Shown here: piece by piece, positions 24,958 to 33,377 of the stretch
Layout of the letters: every line of letters starts with the position of its first letter
Position numbering within the stretch: position 1 is the stretch's first letter
Origin: Amycolatopsis tolypomycina
GTDB lineage: Bacteria > Actinomycetota > Actinomycetes > Mycobacteriales > Pseudonocardiaceae
DNA: 64,000 bases
Direction: 5' to 3'
NCBI RefSeq assembly: GCF_900105945.1
Contig: NZ_FNSO01000003.1
Location: forward strand, 434,001-498,000
Made by a program: the position numbers and the translations under genes
The notes under the pieces: generated by a model
What the model was told of the DNA's origin: nothing
Seen by the model: only the letters and a program-made list of their open reading frames with translations
Databases searched by the model: none

Positions 24958-25716
24958 TCAGCGCGGGGCCATGCGGAGCGAGCCGTCCATCCGGACGACC
25001 TCGCCGTTCAGGTAGTCGTGGTCGATGAGCGACAGCGCGAGCTGCGCGTACTCGTCCGGCCGCGCGAGCCGCTTCGGGAACGGGACACCGGAGGCGAGCG
25101 ACGCGCGGAACTCGTCGCTGACCGTGGCGAGCATCGGGGTGTCGACGATGCCCGGCGCGATGGTCAGCACGCGGATGCCGTGCGAGGCCAGGTCGCGGGC
25201 CGCGGGGAGCGTCATGCCGACGACGCCGCCCTTGGACGACGAGTAGGCGACCTGCCCGATCTGGCCGTCGAAGGCCGCGATGGAGGCCGTGTTGATGATG
25301 ACGCCGCGGGCGTCGTCTTCGAGCGGCTCGGTCTTGGCGATCGCCTCGGCCGCGATCGTCAGCACGTTGAACGTACCGACGAGGTTGATCTGGATGACCT
25401 TCGCGTACAGCGCGAGGTCGTGGCGGCCCTTCTTGGACAGGATCCGGGCGGACGGCCCGATGCCCGCGCAGTTCACGACGGTCCGCAGCGGCACGCCGGA
25501 GCCCGCGGCCGTCGCGACGGCGGCCTCGACCTGCTCGACGTCGGTGACGTCGGCTTCGACGTAGGTGATGCCGTCGATCTGCTCGGCCTTCTCGATGGAC
25601 GACGCCAGGTCCAGCGCGAACACCCGCGCGCCCTGGGCCGCGAGGGCCTTCGCCGTCGCCCCGCCGAGGCCGGACGCGCCGCCGGTGACGAGCGCCGCGG
25701 TGCCGTTGATCTGCAT
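24958..25716 (-). CDS. SDR-family 3-hydroxyacyl-CoA dehydrogenase (HSD17B10-like)
   Basis: The 252-residue protein has GGASGLGG at residues 12-19, the NAD-binding loop. VVNCAGIG follows. The catalytic set is Ser in INTASIAAFDGQIGQ, Tyr-xxx-Lys in YSSSKGG, and PGIVDTPML. The insertion ISLSKKGRHDLALYAKV-like stretch (RILSKKGRHDLALYAKVIQINLVG) is typical of the type II 3-hydroxyacyl-CoA dehydrogenase group of fatty acid oxidation. ATG 25716 has AGGGAACGG upstream. The open frame continues to 25836 but lacks a ribosome site there. Confidence 0.88.
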   Translation of the reverse strand: MQINGTAALVTGGASGLGGATAKALAAQGARVFALDLASSIEKAEQIDGITYVEADVTDVEQVEAAVATAAGSGVPLRTVVNCAGIGPSARILSKKGRHDLALYAKVIQINLVGTFNVLTIAAEAIAKTEPLEDDARGVIINTASIAAFDGQIGQVAYSSSKGGVVGMTLPAARDLASHGIRVLTIAPGIVDTPMLATVSDEFRASLASGVPFPKRLARPDEYAQLALSLIDHDYLNGEVVRMDGSLRMAPR

Positions 25717-25859
25717 CTCTGCCGTTCCCTTCGCTGCTCCGATTCGCCGACCCAGGTTAACGCTCGTTCGCATCGCTGGTTCGTGTCTTCGCTCACCGCT
25801 CTCGGGCCCGACCGTTTCCGTTAGCGTCGTGGTCAACTCCGGCTGTCACCTTCAGCGGC

Positions 25860-27164
25860 ATGACGCCAGCTCGGATCGTGGTGGTAGGAACCGGATACGT
25901 CGGCTTGACCACGGGGGCCTGCCTGGCCAGTCTCGGGCATTTCGTCACTTGCGTGGACGTCGACCGCGCGAAGGTCTCGCGGCTGGCCGCGGGACGCGTC
26001 GACATCCTCGAACCCGGCCTCGAAGACCTGGTCCACCGCGGGCTCGCGGCCGGGCGCCTGCAGTTCGTCGTCGGCGCGCGGGACGCGGTCCGCCACGCGC
26101 AGGCGGTGTTCCTCTGCGTGCCGACGCCGATGGGCGCCGGTGGCTCCGCCGACCTGCGTGCGGTCGAGGCGGTGACGGCCGAGATCGGCGACGTCCTGCC
26201 GCGCGGCTGCGCGCTGGTCACCAAGTCGACCGTGCCGGTCGGCACGTCGAAGCGGATCCGGGAGCTGGTCGGCCGGGCCGACGTGCCGGTGGTGTCGAAC
26301 CCCGAGTTCCTCCGCGAAGGCACCGCGGTCGCCGACTTCCTGGGCCCGGACCGGATCGTCGTCGGTTCGGACGACCTCGCCGCCGCGCGCTGGGTCGGCG
26401 AGCTGTACGCCGAGCTCGATGCGCCGGTCGTCGTCGCCGACGCGGCCAGCGCGGAGCTGGTCAAGTACGCCGCGAACTGCTACCTCGCGCTGAAGCTGTC
26501 CTACGTCAACTCGATCGCCGAGCTGTGCGAACGGCTCGGGGCGGACATCTCCCTGGTCACCGAGGGGATGGGCCACGACAAGCGGATCGGCCGGACGTTC
26601 CTCAAGCCCGGCCCCGGCTGGGGCGGTTCCTGCCTGCCGAAGGACACCAGCGCGCTGGTCAAGGTGGCCGAGTCGGTGAACTACGACTTCACGATGCTGA
26701 CGTCGGCGATCGACGAGAACCTCGCCCAGCGCGACCGGATCGTCGCGAAGATCGCGGGCGCGGTCGGCGGGACACTGGCCGGCGCCCGGATCGGCGTGCT
26801 GGGCCTGGCGTTCAAGGCCGGCACCAACGACCTGCGCGACTCGCCAGCGCTCGCCGTCTGCTCGGTGCTGTGCGCGCTGGGCGCCGAGCTGATCGCCTAC
26901 GACCCGGCCGTCGACGGCGAGATCGCCGGGATGACCGTCGTCGACGACGCCTACCAGGTCGCCAAGGACGCGGACGCCGTCGTCGTGCTGACCGAGTGGG
27001 CCGAGTTCAAGCACCTCGACTGGGCCGCGATGGCCGAGCTCATGGACGGCATCGACGTCGTCGACACGCGCAACCTGCTCGACCCGCGGGTGATCGTGGA
27101 GGCGGGGTTGTCCTGGCAGGGCGTCGGGCGGCCGCGGGCGGCGGCGAGGATCAAGGTTCCCTGA
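25860..27164 (+). CDS. ugd: UDP-glucose 6-dehydrogenase
   Basis: The 434-residue enzyme oxidises UDP-glucose to UDP-glucuronate in two NAD-dependent steps. GTGYVG at residues 10-15 is the NAD loop. FLCVPTPMG, TKSTVPVGT and NPEFLREGTAVADF are family signatures. The catalytic cysteine is near residue 258 in GGSCLPKD. GLAFKAGTNDLRDSPAL starts the UDP-binding domain. The product feeds surface polysaccharide or glycosylated metabolites. No sugar genes adjoin it, but the glycan block at 35.3-43.9 kb lies 8 kb away. Confidence 0.95.
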   Translation: MTPARIVVVGTGYVGLTTGACLASLGHFVTCVDVDRAKVSRLAAGRVDILEPGLEDLVHRGLAAGRLQFVVGARDAVRHAQAVFLCVPTPMGAGGSADLRAVEAVTAEIGDVLPRGCALVTKSTVPVGTSKRIRELVGRADVPVVSNPEFLREGTAVADFLGPDRIVVGSDDLAAARWVGELYAELDAPVVVADAASAELVKYAANCYLALKLSYVNSIAELCERLGADISLVTEGMGHDKRIGRTFLKPGPGWGGSCLPKDTSALVKVAESVNYDFTMLTSAIDENLAQRDRIVAKIAGAVGGTLAGARIGVLGLAFKAGTNDLRDSPALAVCSVLCALGAELIAYDPAVDGEIAGMTVVDDAYQVAKDADAVVVLTEWAEFKHLDWAAMAELMDGIDVVDTRNLLDPRVIVEAGLSWQGVGRPRAAARIKVP

Positions 27165-27263
27165 GGCCCGGATCTTGGTTAGGCTGGCCGCACGGCATCG
27201 CGTGTCGGTCACCGGCTGGGTGAGACATGGAGGTGGCGGGAGTGCCCCGGAGGCATTTCAACC

Positions 27264-27680
27264 GTGTCAGTTTCTGTATCCGTTGAATTGAACCATTTGA
27301 TCGTCCCGTCCCGGAACAACCGGGAATCCGCCGAATTCCTGGCGAACCTGCTCGGCCTCGAAGTCGGGGAGGAATGGGGTCCGTTCATCCCCGTCGAGAC
27401 GCGCAACGGCGTCCGGCTGGACTTCGCGACCATCCCCGAAGAGGACCTGCGCCTGCAGCACTACTGCTTCCTGATCCCGGAGGACGACTTCGACGCCGTC
27501 TTCGCGCGGCTCGTCGAAACCGGCGTGACCTACCACGCCGACCCGATGGGAAAGCAGTTCGGCGAAATCAACCACAACCACGGCGGCCGTGGCGTCTATT
27601 TCCTCGATCCCGGCGGCAACGGGATGGAAATCATCACGCAGCCGTACGAGCCGGACCGCCGCCGTCCGGCGTCCTGGTAG
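27264..27680 (+). CDS. VOC/glyoxalase-fold protein, 138 aa
   Basis: The protein is a single-chain vicinal oxygen chelate protein with two beta-alpha-beta-beta-beta units. LNHLIVPSRN begins the first unit (metal histidine), LQHYCFLIPEDDFDAVF the second (histidine), and GVYFLDPGGNGMEIIT ends with the glutamate. These three residues would bind a divalent metal, so an enzymatic role such as dioxygenase or lyase is possible. Start GTG 27264 has GGAGG ten bases upstream. The palindromic terminator at 27685 follows immediately. Confidence 0.85.
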   Translation: MSVSVSVELNHLIVPSRNNRESAEFLANLLGLEVGEEWGPFIPVETRNGVRLDFATIPEEDLRLQHYCFLIPEDDFDAVFARLVETGVTYHADPMGKQFGEINHNHGGRGVYFLDPGGNGMEIITQPYEPDRRRPASW

Positions 27681-27684
27681 CCCC

Positions 27685-27716
27685 AGGAGGGCACTTTCAC
27701 GTGAAAGTGCCCTCCT
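27685..27716. terminator. Perfect 32-bp palindrome, terminator-like
   Basis: AGGAGGGCACTTTCAC is followed by its reverse complement. It separates two rightward genes, ending five bases after the VOC stop. Its core (GGCACTTTCACGTGAAAGTGCC in two halves) equals that at 24920-24949 apart from the outer arms. Confidence 0.78.
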
Positions 27717-27738
27717 TAGCAATGCGTACTATCGGGGC

Positions 27739-29505
27739 ATGTTCACGACGAGGCCGGAGCTGACCGGCACCTTCGGGATGGTGGCATCGACGCACTGGCT
27801 GGCTTCGGCCACCGGGATGGCGGTGCTGGAGGACGGCGGCAACGCGTTCGACGCGGCGGTCGCCGCCGGCTTCGTCCTGCAGGTCGCCGAGCCGCACCTG
27901 TGCGGTCCGGCCGGCCAGGTGCCCGGCCTCTTCGTGACGGCGGACGATCCGACCCCGCGGGCGCTGGCCGGACAGGGCCCGTCGCCCGCGGGGGCCACGC
28001 CGGAGCACTTCGCGTCGCTCGGGCTCGACCTGATCCCGGGCAGCGGCCTGCTCCCGGCGACGGTGCCGGGTGCGTGGGACGCCTGGCTCCTGCTGCTTCG
28101 CGACTACGGCACGAAGCCGCTTCGCGAGGTGCTGAAGTACGCCATCGGCTACGCGCGCAACGGCGTCCCGCTGGTGTCGCGGGTCGGCGACACGATCCGC
28201 GCCGTCTCGCGGCTGTTCACCGAGCACTGGCCGACGTCGGCCGCGCTGTGGATGCCGGACGGCAAGCCGGCTTCGGGCCTGCACCGCAACCCGGCGCTGG
28301 CCGACACGTGGGAGCGGCTGCTGCGGGAGGCGGAGTCCGTCTCAGGCCGCGGAGCGCAGCTCGAGGCGGGCCGTCGGGCCTGGTCACAGGGCTTCGTCGC
28401 GGAGGCGATCGAGCAGTTCAGCCGCCAGGCCTTCCGCGACGACTCCGGTCGCGCCCACGCGGGCCTGCTGACCGGCGACGACCTGGCGTCGTGGTCAGCG
28501 TCGTACGAGGACCCGGCGTTCGCCGACGTCGGCGACTGGCGCCTGGTGAAGATGGGTGGCTGGACGCAGGGACCCGCGCTGCTGCAGCAGGCGTTGCTGC
28601 TGCACGGCCTCCGCGACGAGCTGTCCTATGTGGACGGCGTGCCGTCGGAGCGCACGGTCCACCTGGCGACCGAAGCGGCGAAGCTGGCCTTCGCGGATCG
28701 CGAGGCCTGGTACGGCGACACCGACGTGCCCCTGGACGTGCTGCTGTCGCCGTCGTACACCGACGCCCGGCGCGCGCTGATCACCGAGACGGCGTCCTCT
28801 GAGCTGCGCCCGGGCGACGCCCGCGGCCCGGCCCGCCTCCCGGCGATCCTGGACTCCCTGCAGGGCATCGAGGCGGGCGACGGCGCCACGGGCGAGCCCA
28901 CGGTCGGCCCCCAGGGCCAGACCCGCGGCGACACGGTCCACCTCGACGTCGTCGACGCGGCGGGCAACCTGGTCTCGTTGACGCCGTCCGGCGGCTGGCT
29001 GCAGTCCAGCCCGACGATTCCATCGCTGGGTTTCTGCCTGGATTCCCGCGGGCAGATGTTCTGGCTGGAGCAGGGCCTGCCGAATTCGCTGGCCCCGCGC
29101 AAGCGCCCGCGCATCACGCTGTCCCCGTCGCTGGCTCTGCGCGACGGAGTCCCGACGCTGGCCTTCGGCACCCCGGGCGGCGACCAGCAGGACCAGTGGC
29201 AGCTGTGTTTCTGGCTGGCTCACGTCTACGGCGGCCTGAACCTCCAGGAGTCGATCGACAGCCCGGCCTGGCACACGAACGCGTTCCCCAGCTCGTTCTA
29301 CCCGCGGTCGTGGAGCCCGCGCGAGCTGGTGGCGGAGTCGCGGCTGGGAGCGTCCACATTGGACGCACTGCGCGCCCGCGGCCACCAGCTCCTGGACGCG
29401 GGCGACTGGGCACTGGGCCGCCTGTCGGCGGTCTCCCGCACCGACGGCGTCCTCCGCGCGGCGGCCAACGCCCGCGGGATGCAGGGTTACGCGGCGGGCC
29501 GCTAG
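27739..29505 (+). CDS. ggt: Gamma-glutamyltransferase family protein
   Basis: The 588-residue protein belongs to the N-terminal nucleophile hydrolases that cut themselves before a threonine. TFGMVASTHWLASATGMAVLEDGGNAFDAAVAAGFVLQVAEPH is the N-terminal signature, LLPATVPGAWDAW follows, and GDTVHLDVVDAAGNLVSLT near residue 397 holds the likely nucleophile threonine. FGTPGGDQQDQW near residue 480 matches the glycine-rich C-terminal region. There is no signal peptide, unlike GGTs that act on extracellular glutathione, so an acylase or cytoplasmic gamma-glutamyl hydrolase is possible. ATG 27739 is in frame and follows GGGGC. Confidence 0.88.
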   Translation: MFTTRPELTGTFGMVASTHWLASATGMAVLEDGGNAFDAAVAAGFVLQVAEPHLCGPAGQVPGLFVTADDPTPRALAGQGPSPAGATPEHFASLGLDLIPGSGLLPATVPGAWDAWLLLLRDYGTKPLREVLKYAIGYARNGVPLVSRVGDTIRAVSRLFTEHWPTSAALWMPDGKPASGLHRNPALADTWERLLREAESVSGRGAQLEAGRRAWSQGFVAEAIEQFSRQAFRDDSGRAHAGLLTGDDLASWSASYEDPAFADVGDWRLVKMGGWTQGPALLQQALLLHGLRDELSYVDGVPSERTVHLATEAAKLAFADREAWYGDTDVPLDVLLSPSYTDARRALITETASSELRPGDARGPARLPAILDSLQGIEAGDGATGEPTVGPQGQTRGDTVHLDVVDAAGNLVSLTPSGGWLQSSPTIPSLGFCLDSRGQMFWLEQGLPNSLAPRKRPRITLSPSLALRDGVPTLAFGTPGGDQQDQWQLCFWLAHVYGGLNLQESIDSPAWHTNAFPSSFYPRSWSPRELVAESRLGASTLDALRARGHQLLDAGDWALGRLSAVSRTDGVLRAAANARGMQGYAAGR

Positions 29506-30380
29506 GGCTTCTCCCACAGCCAGAACTCGATGCCCTGGTTGTCGGTGCAGTCCGCGGTCGTCCCGTACGGGTGGCGCTCCACCTCGCCCGCCCGGCCGCC
29601 CTGCGCCCGCACCCGCGCCAGCGCCGACTCCAGGTCGTCGACCGCGTACATCAGCTTCCAGCCCACCTGCCGGTCGCCGGCCCACAGCCCGCCTTCGAGA
29701 CCCGGCCCCGCGAACCCCCACGCGTCCGCCGTCGAGCCCGGCGTGAACTGCCAGCCCAGCACCGCCCCGTAGAACTCCTTCGCCGGCGCGGCTTCCGGGA
29801 CCTGGAACGTGAAGTACATGGCCTCGCCGTGGCGGGCCGGCTGCGGGCCCGCGGCCGGGGTGGCCGCCTGGGACACCAGCCAGCGCTGGCCGAACGGGTC
29901 GCGGAACGAGCCGCCGCGGCCGTACGGCGAGTCGGTCACCTCGCGGATCAGCGTCGCGCCCAGCTCCAGCGCCCGCGCCACCGAAACGTCGACGTCCGGC
30001 ACCTCCACCCGCACCGACGCGCCCCCCTCGCGCGGTGCCACGTGGCCGATCTCCGGGTACTCCTCGGCGAGCATCAGCACGGCGTCGCCGATGGCCAGCT
30101 CCGCGTGCCCGACGCGGCCGTCGTCCATCAGCATCGGCTCGCCGCGGCGGACCGCGCCGAACACCTCGACGTAGAAGTCGAGGGCGGCGCGGGCGTCGGA
30201 AACCGCGAGGTAGGGCGTCAGCGAACGCAGTGCGGCGGCAGCCGCGGGGGCCTCGGTGGTTGTCATTTCGGCTCCGTTCAAGATCAGGCGACGTAGGTTG
30301 TCGCGCAGTTCGGCGACGAACTCCGGGTCCGGCGCCACCCGCTCGGAGGGACGGCGAAGCGCGTCGAAAGGCTCAGGCAT
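29502..30380 (-). CDS. Two-domain VOC protein with a sigma-partner-like N-terminal tail
   Basis: The 292-residue protein begins at ATG 30380, eight bases inside the ECF sigma gene. Residues 1-40 (MPEPFDALRRPSERVAPDPEFVAELRDNLRRLIL) are the tail commonly joined to VOC domains encoded with ECF factors. A first glyoxalase domain (LTPYLAVSDARAALDFYVEVFGA, IGDAVLMLAEEYPEIG, FRDPFGQRWLVSQ) and a second (YFTFQVPEAAPAKEFYGAVLGWQF, WKLMYAVDDLESALARV) follow. Most metal histidines are absent, so it may bind a ligand rather than catalyse. The 3' end overlaps the ggt stop. Confidence 0.82.
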   Translation of the reverse strand: MPEPFDALRRPSERVAPDPEFVAELRDNLRRLILNGAEMTTTEAPAAAAALRSLTPYLAVSDARAALDFYVEVFGAVRRGEPMLMDDGRVGHAELAIGDAVLMLAEEYPEIGHVAPREGGASVRVEVPDVDVSVARALELGATLIREVTDSPYGRGGSFRDPFGQRWLVSQAATPAAGPQPARHGEAMYFTFQVPEAAPAKEFYGAVLGWQFTPGSTADAWGFAGPGLEGGLWAGDRQVGWKLMYAVDDLESALARVRAQGGRAGEVERHPYGTTADCTDNQGIEFWLWEKP

Positions 30381-30897
30381 CGCGACCCTCCTTCTCCTCA
30401 TAAGCCCGCCGGAACGCGGCGCGGGCCCGCACCAGCAACGCCTCGGTGGCGTGCACGCTGCGCCCCAGGTGGCCGGCGACCTCGGGGACGCCGAGGCCGT
30501 CGACGTACCGCAGCGTCAACGCGGCCCGGTGGTGCGGGCCGAGCGAGTCGAGCACCTGTCTCGCGCGCAGGGCGTCGAGCTGCTCGTCCCACGGGTCGTC
30601 GACGTCGGGCTCGCTGTCGTGCACGAGCCGCAGGCCGCGTTCCTCGCGTTCGAGCCGTCGCCAGTGGTCGGCGAGCTTGTGCCGGGCCACGCCGATCAGC
30701 CACCCGGTGCTCACCGCGGGCGCGTACTCCTTGCGACAGGCGGCGACCGCCCCGAGGAACGTCTCGGACGTCAGCTCCTCGGCGAGCGTGCGGTCGCCGC
30801 ACCGGGACAGCAGGTACCCGTAGACCTCCGGCAGGGCCGTCTCGTACAGCCCGAGCAGCGCGAAGGCCGGGTCCGGTCGTACCCGAGGTTCCGTCAC
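30373..30897 (-). CDS. ECF-type RNA polymerase sigma factor
   Basis: The 174-residue sigma factor has region 2 (YETALPEVYGYLLSRCGDRTLAEELTSETFLGAVAA, with WLIGVARHKLADHWRR) and region 4 (LDSLGPHHRAALTLRYVDGLGVPEVAGHLGRSVHATEALLVRARAAFRRAY). It is the upstream gene of a two-gene leftward operon with a VOC protein whose tail may be its partner. No separate anti-sigma gene is seen. Start ATG or GTG at 30897 is fixed by the open frame (MTEPRVRPDP). Confidence 0.9.
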   Translation of the reverse strand: MTEPRVRPDPAFALLGLYETALPEVYGYLLSRCGDRTLAEELTSETFLGAVAACRKEYAPAVSTGWLIGVARHKLADHWRRLEREERGLRLVHDSEPDVDDPWDEQLDALRARQVLDSLGPHHRAALTLRYVDGLGVPEVAGHLGRSVHATEALLVRARAAFRRAYEEKEGRDA

Positions 30898-30949
30898 ACC
30901 TTCATAGTCGTCCGGCGGCCGGATTTTCCGACGGGTGAATCCCGGATTT

Positions 30950-32374
30950 CTACGCCCGCGGGTCCGGCAGCCGCCGTCCGGTGACGGCGACGATCGCCGC
31001 CAGCACCGCCACCACGCCGATCACCAGCGCAAACGCGTCCCGGCTCCCCAGCGAGCCCGACAGCGTCGCGTACAAACTCCCCAGCGTCGCCACGCCCAGC
31101 GCCAGCGACGTCTGCTGGTTCGTCGTCATCACACCCGATCCCACGCCGGCCAGGTCCGTCGGCACGTGGGACAGCACGATCCGGAACAACGTCGTCATCG
31201 CCAGCGCGTTGCCGACGCCGATCGCCACCATCGACGGCGCCAGGTCGAGGATCGTCACGTGCGGCCACGCCGACAGCACCGTGCACAGCAGCGCCACCAT
31301 GCCCATCGCCGTGATCGCGCCGCCGACCGGCACGACCTTCGGCCCGTAGCGCGCCACCAGGCGGCTGCTCAGCATCGACACCGTGAAGTACGCGACGGCC
31401 AGCGGCGTCAGCGCGCCACCCGCGCCCAGCGGGCCGAAGTGCAGGCCTTCCTGCAGCGTCATCGCGAACACGAACATGAACGACCCGAACGCGCCGAAGA
31501 ACGGCACCGCCACCATCAGCCCGCGTCGCACGCTCGGCAGCCGCAGCACCGACGGCGGCAGCAGCGGCGTTCCGCCCTGGCGCTCCAACCGCCGTTCGAC
31601 GTGCACGAGCGCCGCCGCCGCGAACGGGAACAGGACCAGCAGCGCGATCGTCCACAGAGGCCAGCCCAGCGCCCGGCCTTCCATCAGCGGCACCAGCAAC
31701 GACAACAGCGTCACGGCCAGCAGTGCGGTGCCCAGCCGGTCGACGCCCAGCGGGTTGTGCGCGCGGCTCTCCGGCAGCCGCCGGGCCATGACCAGCACCA
31801 CCAGGCCGATCGGGACGTTCACCAGGAAGATCGGCCGCCAGCCGGTGCCCCACAGGTCGGCCGCCACCAGCCCGCCGCCGAGCAGCTGGCCGACCACCGT
31901 CGAGATGCCGCCCGTCGCGCCGAACAGGCCGAGCGCGCGCGACCGCTGCTCGCCCGACGTCGTCGCCTGGATGATCGAGAGCACCTGCGGCAGCAGGAGG
32001 GCCGACGCCGCACCCTGCGCGGCGCGGGCCACCACCAGCGTGCCGGCCGTCGGGGCGATGCCGCAGGCCAGCGACGTCAGCGTGAACAGCCAGAGGCCCG
32101 CGAAGAACAGCCGCCGCCTGCCGAACGAGTCGCCGAGGCGGCCGCCGACCACCAGCAGCACCGCGTACGCGATGCCGTAGGCCGCCACCACCAGCTCCAG
32201 GGTGGCGGTGGACGCGTGGAGGTCGGCATCGATCGTCGGCAGCGCGACGTTGACGATGAAGAAGTCGATGATCGGCAGTGCCGCCCCCAGCAGCACCGTG
32301 ACCAGGCCGGCGGGGGTCAGTCCCGGCCGGCCGGGGGCGCCGGTGGTCTCCGGCGCAAGGGAGGTCGTGGTCAT
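30950..32374 (-). CDS. MFS drug efflux transporter (EmrB/QacA, DHA2 type)
   Basis: The 474-residue protein has about fourteen membrane helices, typical of DHA2 exporters. IIDFFIVNVALPTIDADLHAS is the DHA2 helix 1 motif. GGRLGDSFGRRRLFFAG is MFS motif A, and ALGLFGATGGISTVVGQLLGGG is motif C of antiporters. ATG 32374 (MTTTSLAPETTG) has a nearby AAGGGAGGT on its strand only downstream, so the start is chosen on the N-terminal match to the family. It is divergent from an XRE regulator, with three palindromic operators between them. Confidence 0.9.
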   Translation of the reverse strand: MTTTSLAPETTGAPGRPGLTPAGLVTVLLGAALPIIDFFIVNVALPTIDADLHASTATLELVVAAYGIAYAVLLVVGGRLGDSFGRRRLFFAGLWLFTLTSLACGIAPTAGTLVVARAAQGAASALLLPQVLSIIQATTSGEQRSRALGLFGATGGISTVVGQLLGGGLVAADLWGTGWRPIFLVNVPIGLVVLVMARRLPESRAHNPLGVDRLGTALLAVTLLSLLVPLMEGRALGWPLWTIALLVLFPFAAAALVHVERRLERQGGTPLLPPSVLRLPSVRRGLMVAVPFFGAFGSFMFVFAMTLQEGLHFGPLGAGGALTPLAVAYFTVSMLSSRLVARYGPKVVPVGGAITAMGMVALLCTVLSAWPHVTILDLAPSMVAIGVGNALAMTTLFRIVLSHVPTDLAGVGSGVMTTNQQTSLALGVATLGSLYATLSGSLGSRDAFALVIGVVAVLAAIVAVTGRRLPDPRA

Positions 32375-32399
32375 GAGTACTACGATCAACCCGCTCGGA

Positions 32400-32450
32400 A
32401 ACTGGTACCAGTTGTTGTTTATCCAGGTACCAGCCACTACCTGGTACCAG
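32400..32450. promoter_or_regulatory. Three CTGGTACCAG operator copies between the efflux and regulator genes
   Basis: AACTGGTACCAGTT at 32400-32413 and CTGGTACCAG at 32441-32450 are perfect palindromes. CAGGTACCAG at 32424-32433 is a one-base variant. The centres are about 20-22 bases apart, two helical turns. All sit between the divergent starts at 32374 and 32477. This arrangement fits cooperative binding by the XRE/MmyB-type regulator and control of both genes. Confidence 0.8.
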
Positions 32451-32476
32451 TTTCGGGAGCGTGTCATCCTGGCACC

Positions 32477-33310
32477 ATGACCACCGCCGTCGAATCCGGC
32501 CTCCGCCGCCAGGAGCTGGCGCGGTTCCTGCGCAGCCGTCGCGAGCGGATCACGCCCGAGCAGGTCGGCCTGCCGATCGTGGGCCGCCGCCGGACGCCGG
32601 GGCTGCGCCGCGAAGAGGTCGCGCAGCTCGCCGGCGTCGGGGTCACCTGGTACACCTGGCTCGAGCAGGGCCGCGACATCAACGCGTCCGAGCAGGTCCT
32701 GCAGGCGATCGCCCGCACCCTGCGGCTCGACCCGCACGAGCACGTCCACCTCTTCCGCCTGGCCGGCGCGCCCGAGCCGGAGCGCGAGAAGGACTGCCAG
32801 GTCATCACGCCCGCGATGGAGCTCATGCTGAAGAAGCTCGAGCCGTACCCGGTCGCGATCCGCAACGCCCGCTGCGACCTGCTCGGCTATAACCGCGGCT
32901 ACACCTGGCTGATGGGCGACGTCGACGCCATCCCGTTCGGCGACCGGAACACCCTGGTCCAGTGCCTGCTCAACCCGGAGTGGCGCAAGCGGATGCTCGA
33001 CTGGGACGCGAACATCCCGCGCGTGATCGCCTCCTTCCGCGCGGCGATGGCCGACCACGTCGCCGAGCCGGCGTGGAAGCAGCTGGTCAAGCGCCTGAAG
33101 GCCGAGTCGCCGCTGTTCGCCGAGCTGTGGCCGCACCACGACGTCAACTCGGAACCGATCCGCACCAAGCGCTACCTGCACCCGGACGTCGGGCTGCTGC
33201 AGTTCAACTTCACCTACCTCTACTACGGCCGCCGGTCGGAGATCACCATGTCGACCTACACCCCGGCCGACGAGGAGACGGCGGCGAAGCTGCCGCTCGC
33301 GTTCGACTGA
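32477..33310 (+). CDS. XRE-family regulator with MmyB-like ligand-binding domain
   Basis: In this 277-residue protein the helix-turn-helix is at residues 8-75 (FLRSRRERITPEQVGLP, RRTPGLRREEVAQLAGVGVTWYTWLEQGRDINAS). The C-terminal MmyB-LBD region begins PAMELMLKKLEPYPVAIRNARCDLLGYN and ends EITMSTYTPADEETAAKL. Such proteins bind small molecules or fatty acids and often control an adjacent efflux pump or oxidoreductase. The three palindromes at 32400-32450 are probably its sites. Confidence 0.93.
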   Translation: MTTAVESGLRRQELARFLRSRRERITPEQVGLPIVGRRRTPGLRREEVAQLAGVGVTWYTWLEQGRDINASEQVLQAIARTLRLDPHEHVHLFRLAGAPEPEREKDCQVITPAMELMLKKLEPYPVAIRNARCDLLGYNRGYTWLMGDVDAIPFGDRNTLVQCLLNPEWRKRMLDWDANIPRVIASFRAAMADHVAEPAWKQLVKRLKAESPLFAELWPHHDVNSEPIRTKRYLHPDVGLLQFNFTYLYYGRRSEITMSTYTPADEETAAKLPLAFD

Positions 33311-33377
33311 CGACGTACGCCGGCGGTGCGCTCCGAGACGGACGCGCGGCCCGCCCGCGCCCGGTAGCTTTCGCGGC

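Noticed and set aside
30935..33310. Long plus-strand frame upstream of the XRE regulator
   Set aside because: The first 500 codons are antisense to the MFS gene. Only the part from 32477 is the regulator.
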